Assembly (NCBI RefSeq): GCF_001653715.1
Contig: NZ_LWHQ01000007.1
Coordinates: 1 to 64,000, forward strand
Source: Methylobacterium platani
GTDB taxonomy: Bacteria; Pseudomonadota; Alphaproteobacteria; Rhizobiales; Beijerinckiaceae
Direction: 5' to 3'
Length of the DNA: 64,000 nt
Notes under the pieces: generated by a model
Told to the model about the DNA's origin: nothing
The model's database searches: none
Seen by the model: only the letters and a program-made list of their open reading frames with translations
Shown: one piece after another, positions 49,371-58,376 of the stretch
How the letters are laid out: each line of letters opens with the position of its first letter
How positions within the stretch are numbered: the stretch's first letter is position 1
Position numbers and translations under genes: made by a program

Positions 49371-50270
49371 ATGCAGGCCATCGTTCTGGGTTCCGGCGCC
49401 GGCGGCGGCGTGCCGCAATGGAACTGCCGCTGCCCGATCTGTGCCCTGGCGCGGGCGGGCGACCGCCGGGTCCTGCCCCGCACGCAATCGAGCCTGGCCG
49501 TCTCCGCCGACGGTGACGCCTGGCTCCTGGTGAACGCCTCGCCGGATATCCGCCAGCAGCTCTTCGAGACGCCGGCCCTCCACCCGCGCGAAGGCCTGCG
49601 CCACTCGCCGATCCGGGCGGTGCTGCTCACCAACGGCGACGTCGACCACGTCGCGGGCCTCCTCACCCTGCGCGAGGGCCAGCCCTTCCGCCTGCACGCG
49701 ACGCGCGGCATCCTCGAGTCGATCGGTGCCAACCGCGTCTTCGACGTGATGGCGCCGGGCGTGGTGGAGCGGACCGAGATCGCCCTGAATGAACCTTTCT
49801 CCCCGGGGCCGGGCCTGACCGTCACCCTGTTCCCCGTGCCCGGCAAGGTGCCGCTCTGGCTCGAGGACGGCACGCCGGAGATCGGTGCCGAGACCGAGAG
49901 CACGGTCGGCGCGATGATCGAGGCCGGGGACAGGCGCCTTGCCTACGTGCCGGGCTGTGCCCGGGTCACCGAGGGCCTGAAGGACCGGATCGCCGGGGTC
50001 GACGCACTCCTGTTCGACGGGACGGTGCTGGCCGACGACGACATGATCCGTGCAGGCGTCGGCACCAAGACCGGCTGGCGCATGGGCCACGTGCCGATGA
50101 CCGGCGAGGGCGGCTCGGTGGCGGCGCTCGCCGGGGTGCCGATCGGGCGGCGGGTCTTCGTCCACATCAACAACACCAACCCGGTGCTGGTCGAGGGCTC
50201 GGACGAGCGTCGCGGCATCGAGGCGGCGGGGTGGACCGTGGCGCAGGACGGGCTGACGCTGAGCCTGTAG
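49371..50270 (+). CDS. pqqB: PQQ biosynthesis protein PqqB
   Basis: This is a 299-residue metallo-beta-lactamase-fold protein. It begins MQAIVLGSGAGGGVPQWNC, has the zinc-type RCPIC cysteines and LTNGDVDHVAGLL in place of the HxHxDH motif, as usual for PqqB. It acts in PQQ assembly, probably as a hydroxylase/oxygenase on the precursor. pqqC follows after ~200 bases. Confidence 0.95.
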   Translation: MQAIVLGSGAGGGVPQWNCRCPICALARAGDRRVLPRTQSSLAVSADGDAWLLVNASPDIRQQLFETPALHPREGLRHSPIRAVLLTNGDVDHVAGLLTLREGQPFRLHATRGILESIGANRVFDVMAPGVVERTEIALNEPFSPGPGLTVTLFPVPGKVPLWLEDGTPEIGAETESTVGAMIEAGDRRLAYVPGCARVTEGLKDRIAGVDALLFDGTVLADDDMIRAGVGTKTGWRMGHVPMTGEGGSVAALAGVPIGRRVFVHINNTNPVLVEGSDERRGIEAAGWTVAQDGLTLSL

Positions 50271-50468
50271 GGGGTTCCGGCCTCGACGAGGATGAAAACG
50301 GCTGCATCTGATCGATCCGATCGCGCTCCGCCGACAGGCACTTTGGTCGCCCTTGACCGCTCCCTGAGGCCGATCAATCTCCCGCCCACGGGACCCGCGT
50401 GACGACCAGGAAGCCGGATACGCCGAAGATCCCGACGCGAAGATCCCGACGCCAGGACCGCCGACACC

Positions 50469-51260
50469 ATGAACGCCGTTTCCCGCGCCCCGCACGCCCC
50501 ACCCGCCGACCGCCTGCTCTCCCCGGCCGAGCTCGAGGCGGCCCTGCGCGACATCGGGGCGCGGCGCTACCACAACCTGCACCCGTTCCATCGCCTGCTG
50601 CACGACGGCAAGCTCGACAAGGATCAGGTCCGGGCCTGGGCGCTCAACCGCTACTATTACCAGGCGATGATCCCGGTGAAGGACGCCACCCTGCTGGCGC
50701 GGCTGCCGGACGCCGCCCTGCGCCGGATCTGGCGCCAGCGCATCGTCGACCACGACGGCGACCACGAGGGCGACGGCGGCATCGAGCGCTGGCTGAAGCT
50801 CGCCGAGGGCGTCGGCTTCGACCGCGACTACGTGCTCTCGACGCAAGGCATCCTCGCGGCGACGCGGTTCTCCGTCGAGGCCTACGTGCATTTCGTCGGC
50901 GAGCGCTCGCTGCTCGAAGCCATCGCCTCCTCGCTGACCGAGATGTTCTCGCCGACCATCATCTCCGAGCGCGTCGCCGGGATGCTGAAGAACTACGACT
51001 TCATCACCCGCGAGACCCTGGCCTATTTCGACAAGCGCCTGACCCAGGCGCCCCGGGACGCGGATTTCGCGCTCGACTACGTCGTGCGCCACGCCGTCAC
51101 GCCGGAGCAGCAGGCCCAGGCCCTCGACGCGCTGCGCTTCAAGTGCAGCGTGCTGTGGACCCAGCTCGACGCGCTCTACGCCGCCTACGTGGCGCCCGGA
51201 ATGATCCCGCCGGATGCCTGGCGTCCCGGCGAAGGATTGCGCGCAGGAGCCGGCGCATGA
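50469..51260 (+). CDS. pqqC: Pyrroloquinoline-quinone synthase PqqC
   Basis: This is a 263-residue cofactor-free oxidase that closes and oxidises the PQQ ring. Conserved features are YHNLHPFHRLLHDGKL, ALNRYYYQAMIPVKDA and DHDGDHEGDGGIERWL. It ends with ATGA overlapping the pqqD start, so the two are separate chains, unlike the pqqC/D fusion known from M. extorquens. The 198-base gap from pqqB has no gene; a promoter is possible. Confidence 0.95.
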   Translation: MNAVSRAPHAPPADRLLSPAELEAALRDIGARRYHNLHPFHRLLHDGKLDKDQVRAWALNRYYYQAMIPVKDATLLARLPDAALRRIWRQRIVDHDGDHEGDGGIERWLKLAEGVGFDRDYVLSTQGILAATRFSVEAYVHFVGERSLLEAIASSLTEMFSPTIISERVAGMLKNYDFITRETLAYFDKRLTQAPRDADFALDYVVRHAVTPEQQAQALDALRFKCSVLWTQLDALYAAYVAPGMIPPDAWRPGEGLRAGAGA

Positions 51261-51544
51261 GCCTGACCGCCGACAGCGTGCCGCGCCTGCCCCGCGGCGT
51301 GCGGCTGCGCCACGACACGGTGCGCAATGCCCACGTACTGTTGGCGCCCGAGCGCACCTTCGACCTCGACCAGAACGCCGTCGCGGTCCTGAGCCTGGTC
51401 GACGGCAGCCGCAGCATCCGGGCCATCGCCGAGACGCTGGCGCAGCAATACGCGGTCGACCTGGGCGTCATCGAGCCGGACGTCATCGCCATGCTGGACG
51501 GCCTGCTGCTCAAGCGCGTGCTCGAGACCGTGCCGGCGGCGTGA
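51257..51544 (+). CDS. pqqD: PQQ biosynthesis peptide chaperone PqqD
   Basis: This is a 95-residue RiPP recognition element ([40 protein letters not shown]). It binds PqqA and presents it to PqqE. ATG at 51257 overlaps the pqqC stop by four bases. A longer same-frame opening upstream runs through pqqC and is not coding. Confidence 0.95.
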   Translation: MSLTADSVPRLPRGVRLRHDTVRNAHVLLAPERTFDLDQNAVAVLSLVDGSRSIRAIAETLAQQYAVDLGVIEPDVIAMLDGLLLKRVLETVPAA

Positions 51545-51563
51545 AGTCCCGGGAGAGTCAGTC

Positions 51564-52703
51564 ATGAACGCCGTCACGCCCGCCCTGCCGGCCCCGATCG
51601 GGCTCCTCGCCGAGCTGACCCATCGCTGCCCCCTGCGCTGCCCCTACTGCTCGAACCCGCTCGAGCTCGACCGGCGCTCGGCCGAGCTCGACACGGCGAC
51701 CTGGCAGCGGGTGCTGACCGAGGCGGCGGGTCTCGGGGTGCTCCACGTCCACCTGTCGGGCGGCGAGCCGACGGCGCGGCAGGACATCGTCGCGATCACC
51801 CGCACCTGCGCCGAGCTCGGCCTCTACTCGAACCTGATCACCTCCGGGGTGGCGGGCGCGCTCGACAAGCTCGACGCGCTCTCCGACGCCGGGCTCGACC
51901 ACGTGCAGCTCTCGGTCCAGGCGGTCGAGGCGGCCAATGCCGAGCGCATCGGCGGCCTCAGGAACGCGCAGCCGCAGAAATTCGCCTTCGCCGAGCGGGT
52001 GACGGCGCTCGGCCTGCCGCTGACCCTGAACGCCGTGATCCACCGCGGCAACATCGCCGAGGTGCCGGCGCTGATCGACCTCGCCCTCCGCCTCGGCGCC
52101 AAACGCCTGGAGGTCGCCCACACGCAGTATTACGGCTGGGCCTACGTCAACCGCGCCGCGCTGATGCCGGCGAAGGCCGACGTCGACCGCTCGATCCGCA
52201 CCGTCGAGGAGGCGCGCGAGCGGCTCAAGGGCCAGCTGGTCATCGACCTCGTCGTGCCGGACTACTACGCCAAGTACCCCAAGGCCTGCGCCGGCGGCTG
52301 GGGCCGGCGGCTGATGAACGTCACGCCGACCGGCAAGGTGCTGCCCTGCCACGCCGCCGAGACGATCCCGGGCCTCGAGTTCTGGCACGTCCAGGACCGC
52401 TCGCTCGGCGAGATCTGGGCGGAGTCGCCGGCCTTCCGGGCCTATCGCGGCACCGACTGGATGCAGGAGCCCTGCCGCTCCTGCGACCGGCGCGAGAAGG
52501 ATTGGGGCGGGTGCCGCTGCCAGGCCCTGGCGCTGGCGGGCGACGCCGCCGCCACCGACCCGGCCTGCTCGCTCTCGCCCCTGCACGGCAAGGTCCAGGC
52601 CCTGGCGATCGCCGAATCGGCGCTGGAGACCGCGCCGGATTACCAGTACCGCACCATCGGCGGCGCGCCCCGCGCCGCCATGCCCGAGGGAGCGCCCGTG
52701 TGA
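51564..52703 (+). CDS. pqqE: PqqA peptide cyclase PqqE (radical SAM)
   Basis: This is a 379-residue radical SAM/SPASM enzyme forming the Glu-Tyr carbon-carbon link in PqqA. The SAM cluster motif is [15 protein letters not shown]; the C-terminal auxiliary-cluster cysteines are in [24 protein letters not shown] and ACSLS. It starts 20 bases after pqqD. Its last codons overlap the next gene by four bases. Confidence 0.96.
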   Translation: MNAVTPALPAPIGLLAELTHRCPLRCPYCSNPLELDRRSAELDTATWQRVLTEAAGLGVLHVHLSGGEPTARQDIVAITRTCAELGLYSNLITSGVAGALDKLDALSDAGLDHVQLSVQAVEAANAERIGGLRNAQPQKFAFAERVTALGLPLTLNAVIHRGNIAEVPALIDLALRLGAKRLEVAHTQYYGWAYVNRAALMPAKADVDRSIRTVEEARERLKGQLVIDLVVPDYYAKYPKACAGGWGRRLMNVTPTGKVLPCHAAETIPGLEFWHVQDRSLGEIWAESPAFRAYRGTDWMQEPCRSCDRREKDWGGCRCQALALAGDAAATDPACSLSPLHGKVQALAIAESALETAPDYQYRTIGGAPRAAMPEGAPV

Positions 52704-53527
52704 GACGCCTCGTCCTGGTTGCCGCCGTGTCCGCTTCCCTGGCCGCCCCGACGGCGCCGGCCAGGGCGCAGGCCGGGCCGCCGCAGGGAACGCCCGCGCA
52801 GGGCATTGCGGCGCCGGGAACCCCGGCGCCGGGAACGCCTGCGCAAGAAACACCCGCCCGGGCCACGCCGTCGCCGGGGGCATCCTCGCAGGGCTCCACC
52901 CCGCAAGGCTCCATCCCGCAGGAGGCGCCCTCCGCCACCGCGCTCCTGTTCGAGACCAACCAGCTCGCCAACGTCCCGGCGGGGCAGGCCCTGAGCTACC
53001 GCTACACCCGCTTCAGCGGCATCGAGGGCGCGCCGTTCGGGCCGCCGGTCGAGGACCGCATCCGCGAGGAGGTGGCGCCGGGCTCCGGCCCGGAGAACCG
53101 TAACCTCAAGGTCGAGATGTTCTCCGGCGAGCGCCGGATGCCGACCGCGACCTACGAGGACATGCCCGGCAACCCAGTGCTGGTGCGGTTCCTCGAGCAC
53201 CATCTCGACGACCTCGCCAAGGTGCTCAAGGGCAACCCGCGCTACATCAAGAACGGCATCCGCCGCGCCCTGCGCGAGAGCGCCAGCGTGACCCCGACCG
53301 AGGTCGAGGTCGACGGCAGGACGGTCCCGGGCTGGCGCGTGGTCGCGCGGCCCTTCGTCGGCGACCCGGTCCGCGACCGGCTGCGCGGCTTCGACAGCCT
53401 GACCTACACCTTCGTGGTTTCGCCCAAGGTACCCGGCCAGATCGTCTCGATCGACGTCAAGGCGACGAACCCCGAGGGCGGAACCCTGCTGCAGGAAACC
53501 CTGACCTATGAACCGAATGCTGGTTAA
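52700..53527 (+). CDS. Exported protein of unknown function, coupled to pqqE
   Basis: This is a 275-residue protein starting GTG at 52700, overlapping the pqqE stop by four bases. A Sec signal (to about PARAQA) leads into a Gly/Thr/Pro/Gln repeat of ~45 residues and then a globular domain ([40 protein letters not shown]). I recognise no family. Close coupling to pqqE suggests a role with periplasmic quinoproteins or PQQ handling. Confidence 0.75.
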   Translation: MRRLVLVAAVSASLAAPTAPARAQAGPPQGTPAQGIAAPGTPAPGTPAQETPARATPSPGASSQGSTPQGSIPQEAPSATALLFETNQLANVPAGQALSYRYTRFSGIEGAPFGPPVEDRIREEVAPGSGPENRNLKVEMFSGERRMPTATYEDMPGNPVLVRFLEHHLDDLAKVLKGNPRYIKNGIRRALRESASVTPTEVEVDGRTVPGWRVVARPFVGDPVRDRLRGFDSLTYTFVVSPKVPGQIVSIDVKATNPEGGTLLQETLTYEPNAG

Positions 53528-53876
53528 GGCGGCGGTGATCGCGGGCCTCGGGCTCGCCGCCGGCCTCACCGCCGCGCGGGCCGACGACAACGACTATCCG
53601 ACCGAGGCGCGGGCCGATTACGTGTTCGGCTGCATGGCGGCGAACGGCCAGACCCGCGAGGCGCTGACGAAATGCGCCTGCTCGATCGACGCCATCGCGG
53701 CGATCCTGCCCTACGACCGGTACGTCCAGGCCTCGACCATCCTCGGCATGCGCCAGGGCATCGGCCAGCGCGCCAACGAGTTCCGCTCGACCAAGATGTT
53801 CGACGACAAGATCGCCGAGCTGCGCCGGGCCCAGGCCGAGGCGGAGATCCGCTGCTACCGCCCGACCGCCAACTGA
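53508..53876 (+). CDS. Small exported cysteine-containing protein, unknown function
   Basis: This is a 122-residue protein with a Sec signal ([20 protein letters not shown], cleavage after ARA). The mature part has four cysteines (FGCMAANGQ, KCACSID, IRCYRPTAN) and a helical body. It overlaps the previous gene by 20 bases. Cys pairs suggest disulfides or a metal. Its place after pqq suggests a periplasmic role with quinoproteins; homologues often sit near such genes, but I cannot confirm this. Confidence 0.7.
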   Translation: MNRMLVKAAVIAGLGLAAGLTAARADDNDYPTEARADYVFGCMAANGQTREALTKCACSIDAIAAILPYDRYVQASTILGMRQGIGQRANEFRSTKMFDDKIAELRRAQAEAEIRCYRPTAN

Positions 53877-53949
53877 GCCCGGGCGGAACCGTCGGGCGGC
53901 CGCGCCGCTTGCCCGCATGGTCGCCGGTTCGGCGAAGCGGGGATCGGCG

Positions 53950-54876
53950 ATGAGCGCAGGTGAAGCCGGCCGGGATCGGACGGGCAGCGGTGCCCGCGTG
54001 CTGGTGGCCGGCGCGACCGGCGGTCTCGGAACCCGCATCGTCCGGGCGCTCGCGGCGCGGGACGCCAGAGTACGGGTGCTGGTACGGCCCGGCACTCCGC
54101 CGACCCGGACGGAGGCGCTGCGGCGGCTGGGGGCCGAGGTGGTGGCGGTACATCTCCACCACGCCGCGACGGTCACGCAGGCCTGCGCCGAGGTCTCCTG
54201 CGTGGTCTCGAGCCTCAACGGCCTCGCCGACACGATGCTCGACGCCCAGACCGTGCTCCTCGACGCCGCGGCCGCAGCCGGCGTGCCGCGCTTCATCCCC
54301 TCCGACTTCGCCCTCGATTTCACGAAGACGGCGCCCGGGCGGAACCGCAACCTCGACCTGCGACGCGACTTCCACGACCGCCTCGGCCGGTCGCCGGTCC
54401 GCGCCACCTCGATCCTCAACGGCGCCTTCATGGACATGCTCACCGGCGCCATGCCGATGATCCAGTTCGGCCTCCGGCGTGTCCTGAGCTTCGGCGACCC
54501 CGACCAGCCCCTCGACTTCACCGCCATGGACGACGTTGCCGCCTACACGGCGCACGCCGCCCTCGACCCCGACGCGCCGCGAATCCTGCGCATCGCCGGC
54601 GAGGTCGCCTCGGCCCGTGACCTGGCACGAGCGGCGGGCGAGGCGACCGGCCGGCCCTTCACGGTGCTGCGCCTCGGCGGCCCGGGCCTGCTCACTCCGA
54701 TGATCGCGCTCGCCCGCACCCTCGCGCCGGGGGGAAACCAGGTTTTCCCCGCCTGGCAGGGCATGCAGTACCTGCGCGACATGTTCGAGGGCCGCGGCAA
54801 GCTCGACCCCCTCGACAACGACCGCTATCCGGACCTGACCTGGACCGGATCGCGGGAGATGCTGGGGCGCCGATGA
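53950..54876 (+). CDS. NmrA/isoflavone-reductase-like NAD(P)-binding protein
   Basis: This is a 308-residue atypical SDR. The Rossmann motif VLVAGATGGLGTRIVRAL lies at ~17-34, with an IPSDFALDFTKT segment of the NmrA/phenylcoumaran-reductase family near 115. Function unknown; such proteins can be reductases or NADP sensors. It is 73 bases after the small cysteine protein and may be read from the same transcript. Confidence 0.85.
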   Translation: MSAGEAGRDRTGSGARVLVAGATGGLGTRIVRALAARDARVRVLVRPGTPPTRTEALRRLGAEVVAVHLHHAATVTQACAEVSCVVSSLNGLADTMLDAQTVLLDAAAAAGVPRFIPSDFALDFTKTAPGRNRNLDLRRDFHDRLGRSPVRATSILNGAFMDMLTGAMPMIQFGLRRVLSFGDPDQPLDFTAMDDVAAYTAHAALDPDAPRILRIAGEVASARDLARAAGEATGRPFTVLRLGGPGLLTPMIALARTLAPGGNQVFPAWQGMQYLRDMFEGRGKLDPLDNDRYPDLTWTGSREMLGRR

Positions 54877-54933
54877 GACCGCGTCGCGCGCGGCACGGGT
54901 TCGACGAGGCGGTCGCGACCGCCGAGGGCGACT

Positions 54934-55485
54934 CTACAGTCCGAGCGCCTTGCGGAGCGACGTATGGGTCAATTCGGTGATCTCGCCGCGTTGGTCCACG
55001 TACGTCCCCGCATCGTCGAAGACGGGTTCCGATCCGTCCCAGTACACGAGATAGGCGTCGGCATCTCCGGTGACCGTCTTGACCCGACGGGTGAGCCCAC
55101 CCCACACGCCGCGCAGTTCGTGCGGGGCGACGCCGACCGCCGCGGCGACGTCCTTCACCTGGAAGTAGCGGGTGCCGCTGCGGGCGATCGCCTCGATGGC
55201 CGCCCTGGTCCTCTCACCGCAACCGGCGATGTACCGACGTGCCTGTCGCGGGGTGAGATCGGCGAAGCCGTCGTCGTCGGACGTGTCATTCCGCGGGGAG
55301 GCGTCGCTCACGCCGGAGGTCTTGCCGACGTCGGTATCGCCACCGGGGCCTTCCTGATGGCCCACGACGAATGCGACGATCAGTTCTCGAACGTCGCTCG
55401 GCATCCGCATCAATGTCGAAGACGAGATGAAAACGCCGTCGGCCCCCGCGCTCATCGAACCACTCCATCGCTTGTCAAACGCCAT
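54934..55485 (-). CDS. Hypothetical protein with winged-helix-like C-terminus
   Basis: This is a 183-residue soluble protein (start ATG 55485; 55455 possible). An N-terminal ~50 residues (GVFISSSTLMRMPSDVRELI) are followed by an acidic Asp/Ser linker and a helical domain (ADLTPRQARRYIAGCGERTR; FQVKDVAAAVGVAPHELRGV; WGGLTRRVKTVTGD) that resembles a winged helix. I do not recognise the family. AT-richer bases around 55500-55600 suggest an acquired gene. Confidence 0.55.
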   Translation of the reverse strand: MAFDKRWSGSMSAGADGVFISSSTLMRMPSDVRELIVAFVVGHQEGPGGDTDVGKTSGVSDASPRNDTSDDDGFADLTPRQARRYIAGCGERTRAAIEAIARSGTRYFQVKDVAAAVGVAPHELRGVWGGLTRRVKTVTGDADAYLVYWDGSEPVFDDAGTYVDQRGEITELTHTSLRKALGL

Positions 55486-55658
55486 CAACCAGCGTCTTCG
55501 ACAAAGATGAATGGTGTCACACGGTCTTTCAATGCCACGATATGGAAAACAAAATTCCATATCTTCGAAGAACGGGTCGAGCGACTGTGGCAATGGCGCG
55601 GGAGCGATGCAAGGATCATGATGCCGCTGCGCGTCGCGTTCCTTTCACCAGGCCCCCG

Positions 55659-56453
55659 TCAGCTCCCGTTGCCGCTCGGGAAGGTCTGCGTGAACACCCG
55701 CCCCTCGGTATCCTTCGCCGCCACCGTCACCGGCCCGGCATGGCCCGCGAACGAGAAGCGGAAGGTCGGATCCTCGCTGATCGAGATGCCGCCGGTCATC
55801 GAGAACAGCGGGGTCTCGCCCTGGCGCACGCTCAACGATTCGACGAACCAGGCCGGCGTGTAGAGCCGGGTCACCTGGTCCATCTGGAGCCCGGAATAGT
55901 TCGGGTGGCGGACCTGGACCTGGGCCTCGCCGCGATCCGCGAAGGCGCGGAAGCGGATCTCGCCGAGATGGGCCTTGGCCTCGGCCGGATCCTTGACCGC
56001 CGGCGCCGAGCAGCCGCCCGCCGCCTTGACGTAGACCTTAGTCATGTAGAGCCCGCCATCCTCGGTCTCGGCGATGGCGCGGACATACGAGTAGGAATTC
56101 ACCCGGATGCGGGTGGAGAGGGCGAAGCGGCTCTGCCCGTCGGCGAACCGGAAGGTGCCGACCACCGGCGAGGGGTTCTCGTCCACCACCAGGGTCAGGC
56201 TCTTCACCCGGCGGGCGTCGCCCTCGGGCAGCGCGATCCTCAGGCTCACCGGCACGATGGCGGCGTCCTCGGCGCGCTTGGGCGCCTCGAGGCTCAGCAG
56301 ACCGGCCCCGTCGCGGATCGGGCGCTCGCCGAGGACGGTCGGGCGCAGCTCGGTCCAGGTCGTCTCGGGCCGCTCGTCCTCGGCGGCCGCCGGGCCGGCC
56401 AGCACCGCGACGAGGGCGAGACCCGCCCACACCCCACCCGACAACACTCTCAT
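55659..56453 (-). CDS. Quinoprotein dehydrogenase-associated SoxYZ-like carrier
   Basis: This is a 264-residue periplasmic protein with a Sec signal (MRVLSGGVWAGLALVAVLAG, cleavage after AAA). A SoxY-like first domain carries the conserved AAGGCSAPAVKDP cysteine segment, and a SoxZ-like second domain follows (VRHPNYSGLQMDQVTRLYTP). This fused SoxYZ-like family co-occurs with PQQ-dependent alcohol dehydrogenases and is thought to carry an intermediate during quinoprotein metabolism. Confidence 0.87.
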   Translation of the reverse strand: MRVLSGGVWAGLALVAVLAGPAAAEDERPETTWTELRPTVLGERPIRDGAGLLSLEAPKRAEDAAIVPVSLRIALPEGDARRVKSLTLVVDENPSPVVGTFRFADGQSRFALSTRIRVNSYSYVRAIAETEDGGLYMTKVYVKAAGGCSAPAVKDPAEAKAHLGEIRFRAFADRGEAQVQVRHPNYSGLQMDQVTRLYTPAWFVESLSVRQGETPLFSMTGGISISEDPTFRFSFAGHAGPVTVAAKDTEGRVFTQTFPSGNGS

Positions 56454-56648
56454 GGCGCACTCCCGGGGTCACGCCCTCTCTCGGGGCTTCGACCAATGTA
56501 GAGGACGGCGGCGTCCGGCACCAGGGTAAGTCCCTGACGCGGCGCGGTTTCGACCCGCGCCCTGCCGCACCGCGAGGCCGCCGGCGCCGTTGCGCGACGG
56601 CGCCCCTCGGCCTATCCCGGGGCTGTTCGCCCCGAGGATCGCCGCCCC

Positions 56649-57500
56649 GTGACCGCGCCTTCCCCCTCCGTCCTCGCCGCCCTGCTGCCGGATCTCGGCC
56701 GCCGCACCCTGGTGATGGGCATCCTCAACGTCACCCCGGATTCGTTCTCCGACGGCGGCCGCTTCCAGGACCTCGACGCCGCGCAGGCCCAGGCCGCCCG
56801 CCTGGTCGAGGACGGCGCGGCGCTCCTCGACATCGGCGGCGAATCGACGAGGCCCGGCCATACGCCGGTGCCGGCCGAGGAGGAGCAGGCCCGGGTGCTG
56901 CCGGCGATCCGCCTGCTCGGCCCCGCCCTCCCCGTCCCGATCTCGATCGACACCTACAAGGCCTCGACGGCCGAGGCGGCGCTGACGGCCGGGGCCCGCA
57001 TCGTCAACGACGTCTGGGGCCTCCAGCGCGAGCCGGAGATCGCGCACGTCGCGGCCCATCACGGCGCCCCGGTGGTGGTGATGCACAACCGCGAGACCAT
57101 CGACCCGGGCCTCGACATCGTGGACGAGATGCGGTCCTTCTTCGAGCGCTCGCTGACCATCGCCCGCCGGGCCGGCATCCCCGACGGCGACATCGTGCTC
57201 GATCCCGGCATCGGCTTCGGCAAGAGCTGGGAGCAGCACCTCGAGGCGCTGCGGCGCCTGCCGGAATTGCGGGCGCTCGGCTTCCCCCTCCTCGTCGGCG
57301 TGTCGCGCAAGTCGGTGCTCGGGCGCATCCATAACGCCGCCACGGCGCCGGCCGACCGGCTCTACGGCTCGATCGCCGCCCATGTCGCGGCGGCCGTCCT
57401 CGGCGCCGACATCGTGCGAGCCCACGACGTGCGCCCCCATGTCGAGGCCTGCCAGGTGGTCGACGCGATCATCCGGCCCGCCGCCCGCACCGGAGCCTGA
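56649..57500 (+). CDS. folP: Dihydropteroate synthase FolP
   Basis: This is a 283-residue TIM-barrel enzyme joining p-aminobenzoate to the pterin in folate synthesis. MGILNVTPDSFSDGG, IDIGGESTRPG-type DIGGESTRPG and the SRKSVLGRI motif are visible. It starts GTG 56649. folB follows by four bases and folK overlaps, forming a folate operon set in the methanol-oxidation region. Confidence 0.95.
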   Translation: MTAPSPSVLAALLPDLGRRTLVMGILNVTPDSFSDGGRFQDLDAAQAQAARLVEDGAALLDIGGESTRPGHTPVPAEEEQARVLPAIRLLGPALPVPISIDTYKASTAEAALTAGARIVNDVWGLQREPEIAHVAAHHGAPVVVMHNRETIDPGLDIVDEMRSFFERSLTIARRAGIPDGDIVLDPGIGFGKSWEQHLEALRRLPELRALGFPLLVGVSRKSVLGRIHNAATAPADRLYGSIAAHVAAAVLGADIVRAHDVRPHVEACQVVDAIIRPAARTGA

Positions 57501-57504
57501 CCCG

Positions 57505-57867
57505 TTGGACCGCATCCTGATCCACCGCCTCGCGGTCTTCGCCCGGCACGGCGTGCTGCCGGAGGAGGAGGTGCTCGGCCAGCGCTTCTACCTCTCGCTG
57601 GAGGCCCGCCTCGACCTGCGGGAGGCCGGCGCGAGCGACGACATCGCCGCCACGGTGAGCTACGCCGACCTCGCGGGCCTCGCCCACCGCATCGCCACCG
57701 AGCGCCGCTTCCGGCTGATCGAGGCCCTGGCCGAGACCATCGCCACGGAGGCCCTCGCCGCCTTCCCGGCGCTCGCCGGCCTCACCGTGCGGATCGACAA
57801 GCCGGGCGCCCCGGTGCCGCTGGTGCTCGACGGCGTCGCGGTCGAGATCACGAGGACCCGCCGGTGA
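57505..57867 (+). CDS. folB: Dihydroneopterin aldolase FolB
   Basis: This is a 120-residue enzyme (ILIHRLAVFARHGVLPEEEV then LGQRFYLSLEARLDL) splitting dihydroneopterin to 6-hydroxymethyl-dihydropterin. TTG at 57505 is the start that keeps the family N-terminus. Its stop overlaps folK by four bases. Confidence 0.9.
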   Translation: MDRILIHRLAVFARHGVLPEEEVLGQRFYLSLEARLDLREAGASDDIAATVSYADLAGLAHRIATERRFRLIEALAETIATEALAAFPALAGLTVRIDKPGAPVPLVLDGVAVEITRTRR

Positions 57868-58376
57868 CCGAGGCCTATCTGGGACTGGGCAGCAATCTCG
57901 GCGACAAGGCCGCGATGCTCGACGCGGCGGTGGCGGCGCTCGCCGCGACGCCGGGGATCGCCGTGACGGCGCGCTCGCGCCACTATCGCACCCCGCCCTG
58001 GGGCGATACCGACCAGGACTGGTTCCTCAACGCCGCGATCGGAATCGAGACGACGCTTCCGCCCCACGCCCTGCTGGAGGCCTGCCTGTCCGCCGAGACC
58101 CGCCTCGGCCGGGTGCGCGAGCGCCGCTGGGGCCCGCGGGTGATCGACATCGACGTCCTGCACTATGCCGGCGCCACGGTCTCGGACGAGCGCCTGGTGC
58201 TGCCCCACCGCTTCCTGCGCGAGCGCGCCTTCGTGCTGGTGCCGCTGGCCGAGATCGCCCCGGACCTGGTGGTCGGGGGCGAGACGGTGGCGGAGGCGCT
58301 GGCGCGGCTCGATCGGCGCGGGATCGAGCCGGTGGACGGCCCCGCGCCCGCAGAGCCTCCTACACCGACCGCGTGA
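57864..58376 (+). CDS. folK: HPPK, 6-hydroxymethylpterin pyrophosphokinase FolK
   Basis: This is a 170-residue kinase: AYLGLGSNLGDKAAML at the N-terminus, RRWGPRVIDIDVLHY with the metal-binding Asp pair and LPHRFLRERAFVLVPL. It starts GTG 57864. It ends 17 bases inside the end of the convergent SDR gene. Confidence 0.95.
   Translation: MTEAYLGLGSNLGDKAAMLDAAVAALAATPGIAVTARSRHYRTPPWGDTDQDWFLNAAIGIETTLPPHALLEACLSAETRLGRVRERRWGPRVIDIDVLHYAGATVSDERLVLPHRFLRERAFVLVPLAEIAPDLVVGGETVAEALARLDRRGIEPVDGPAPAEPPTPTA

Noticed and set aside
50399..51256. Extension of pqqD upstream through pqqC
   Set aside because: The frame runs antiregister through pqqC and is not protein-like; pqqD starts at 51257.
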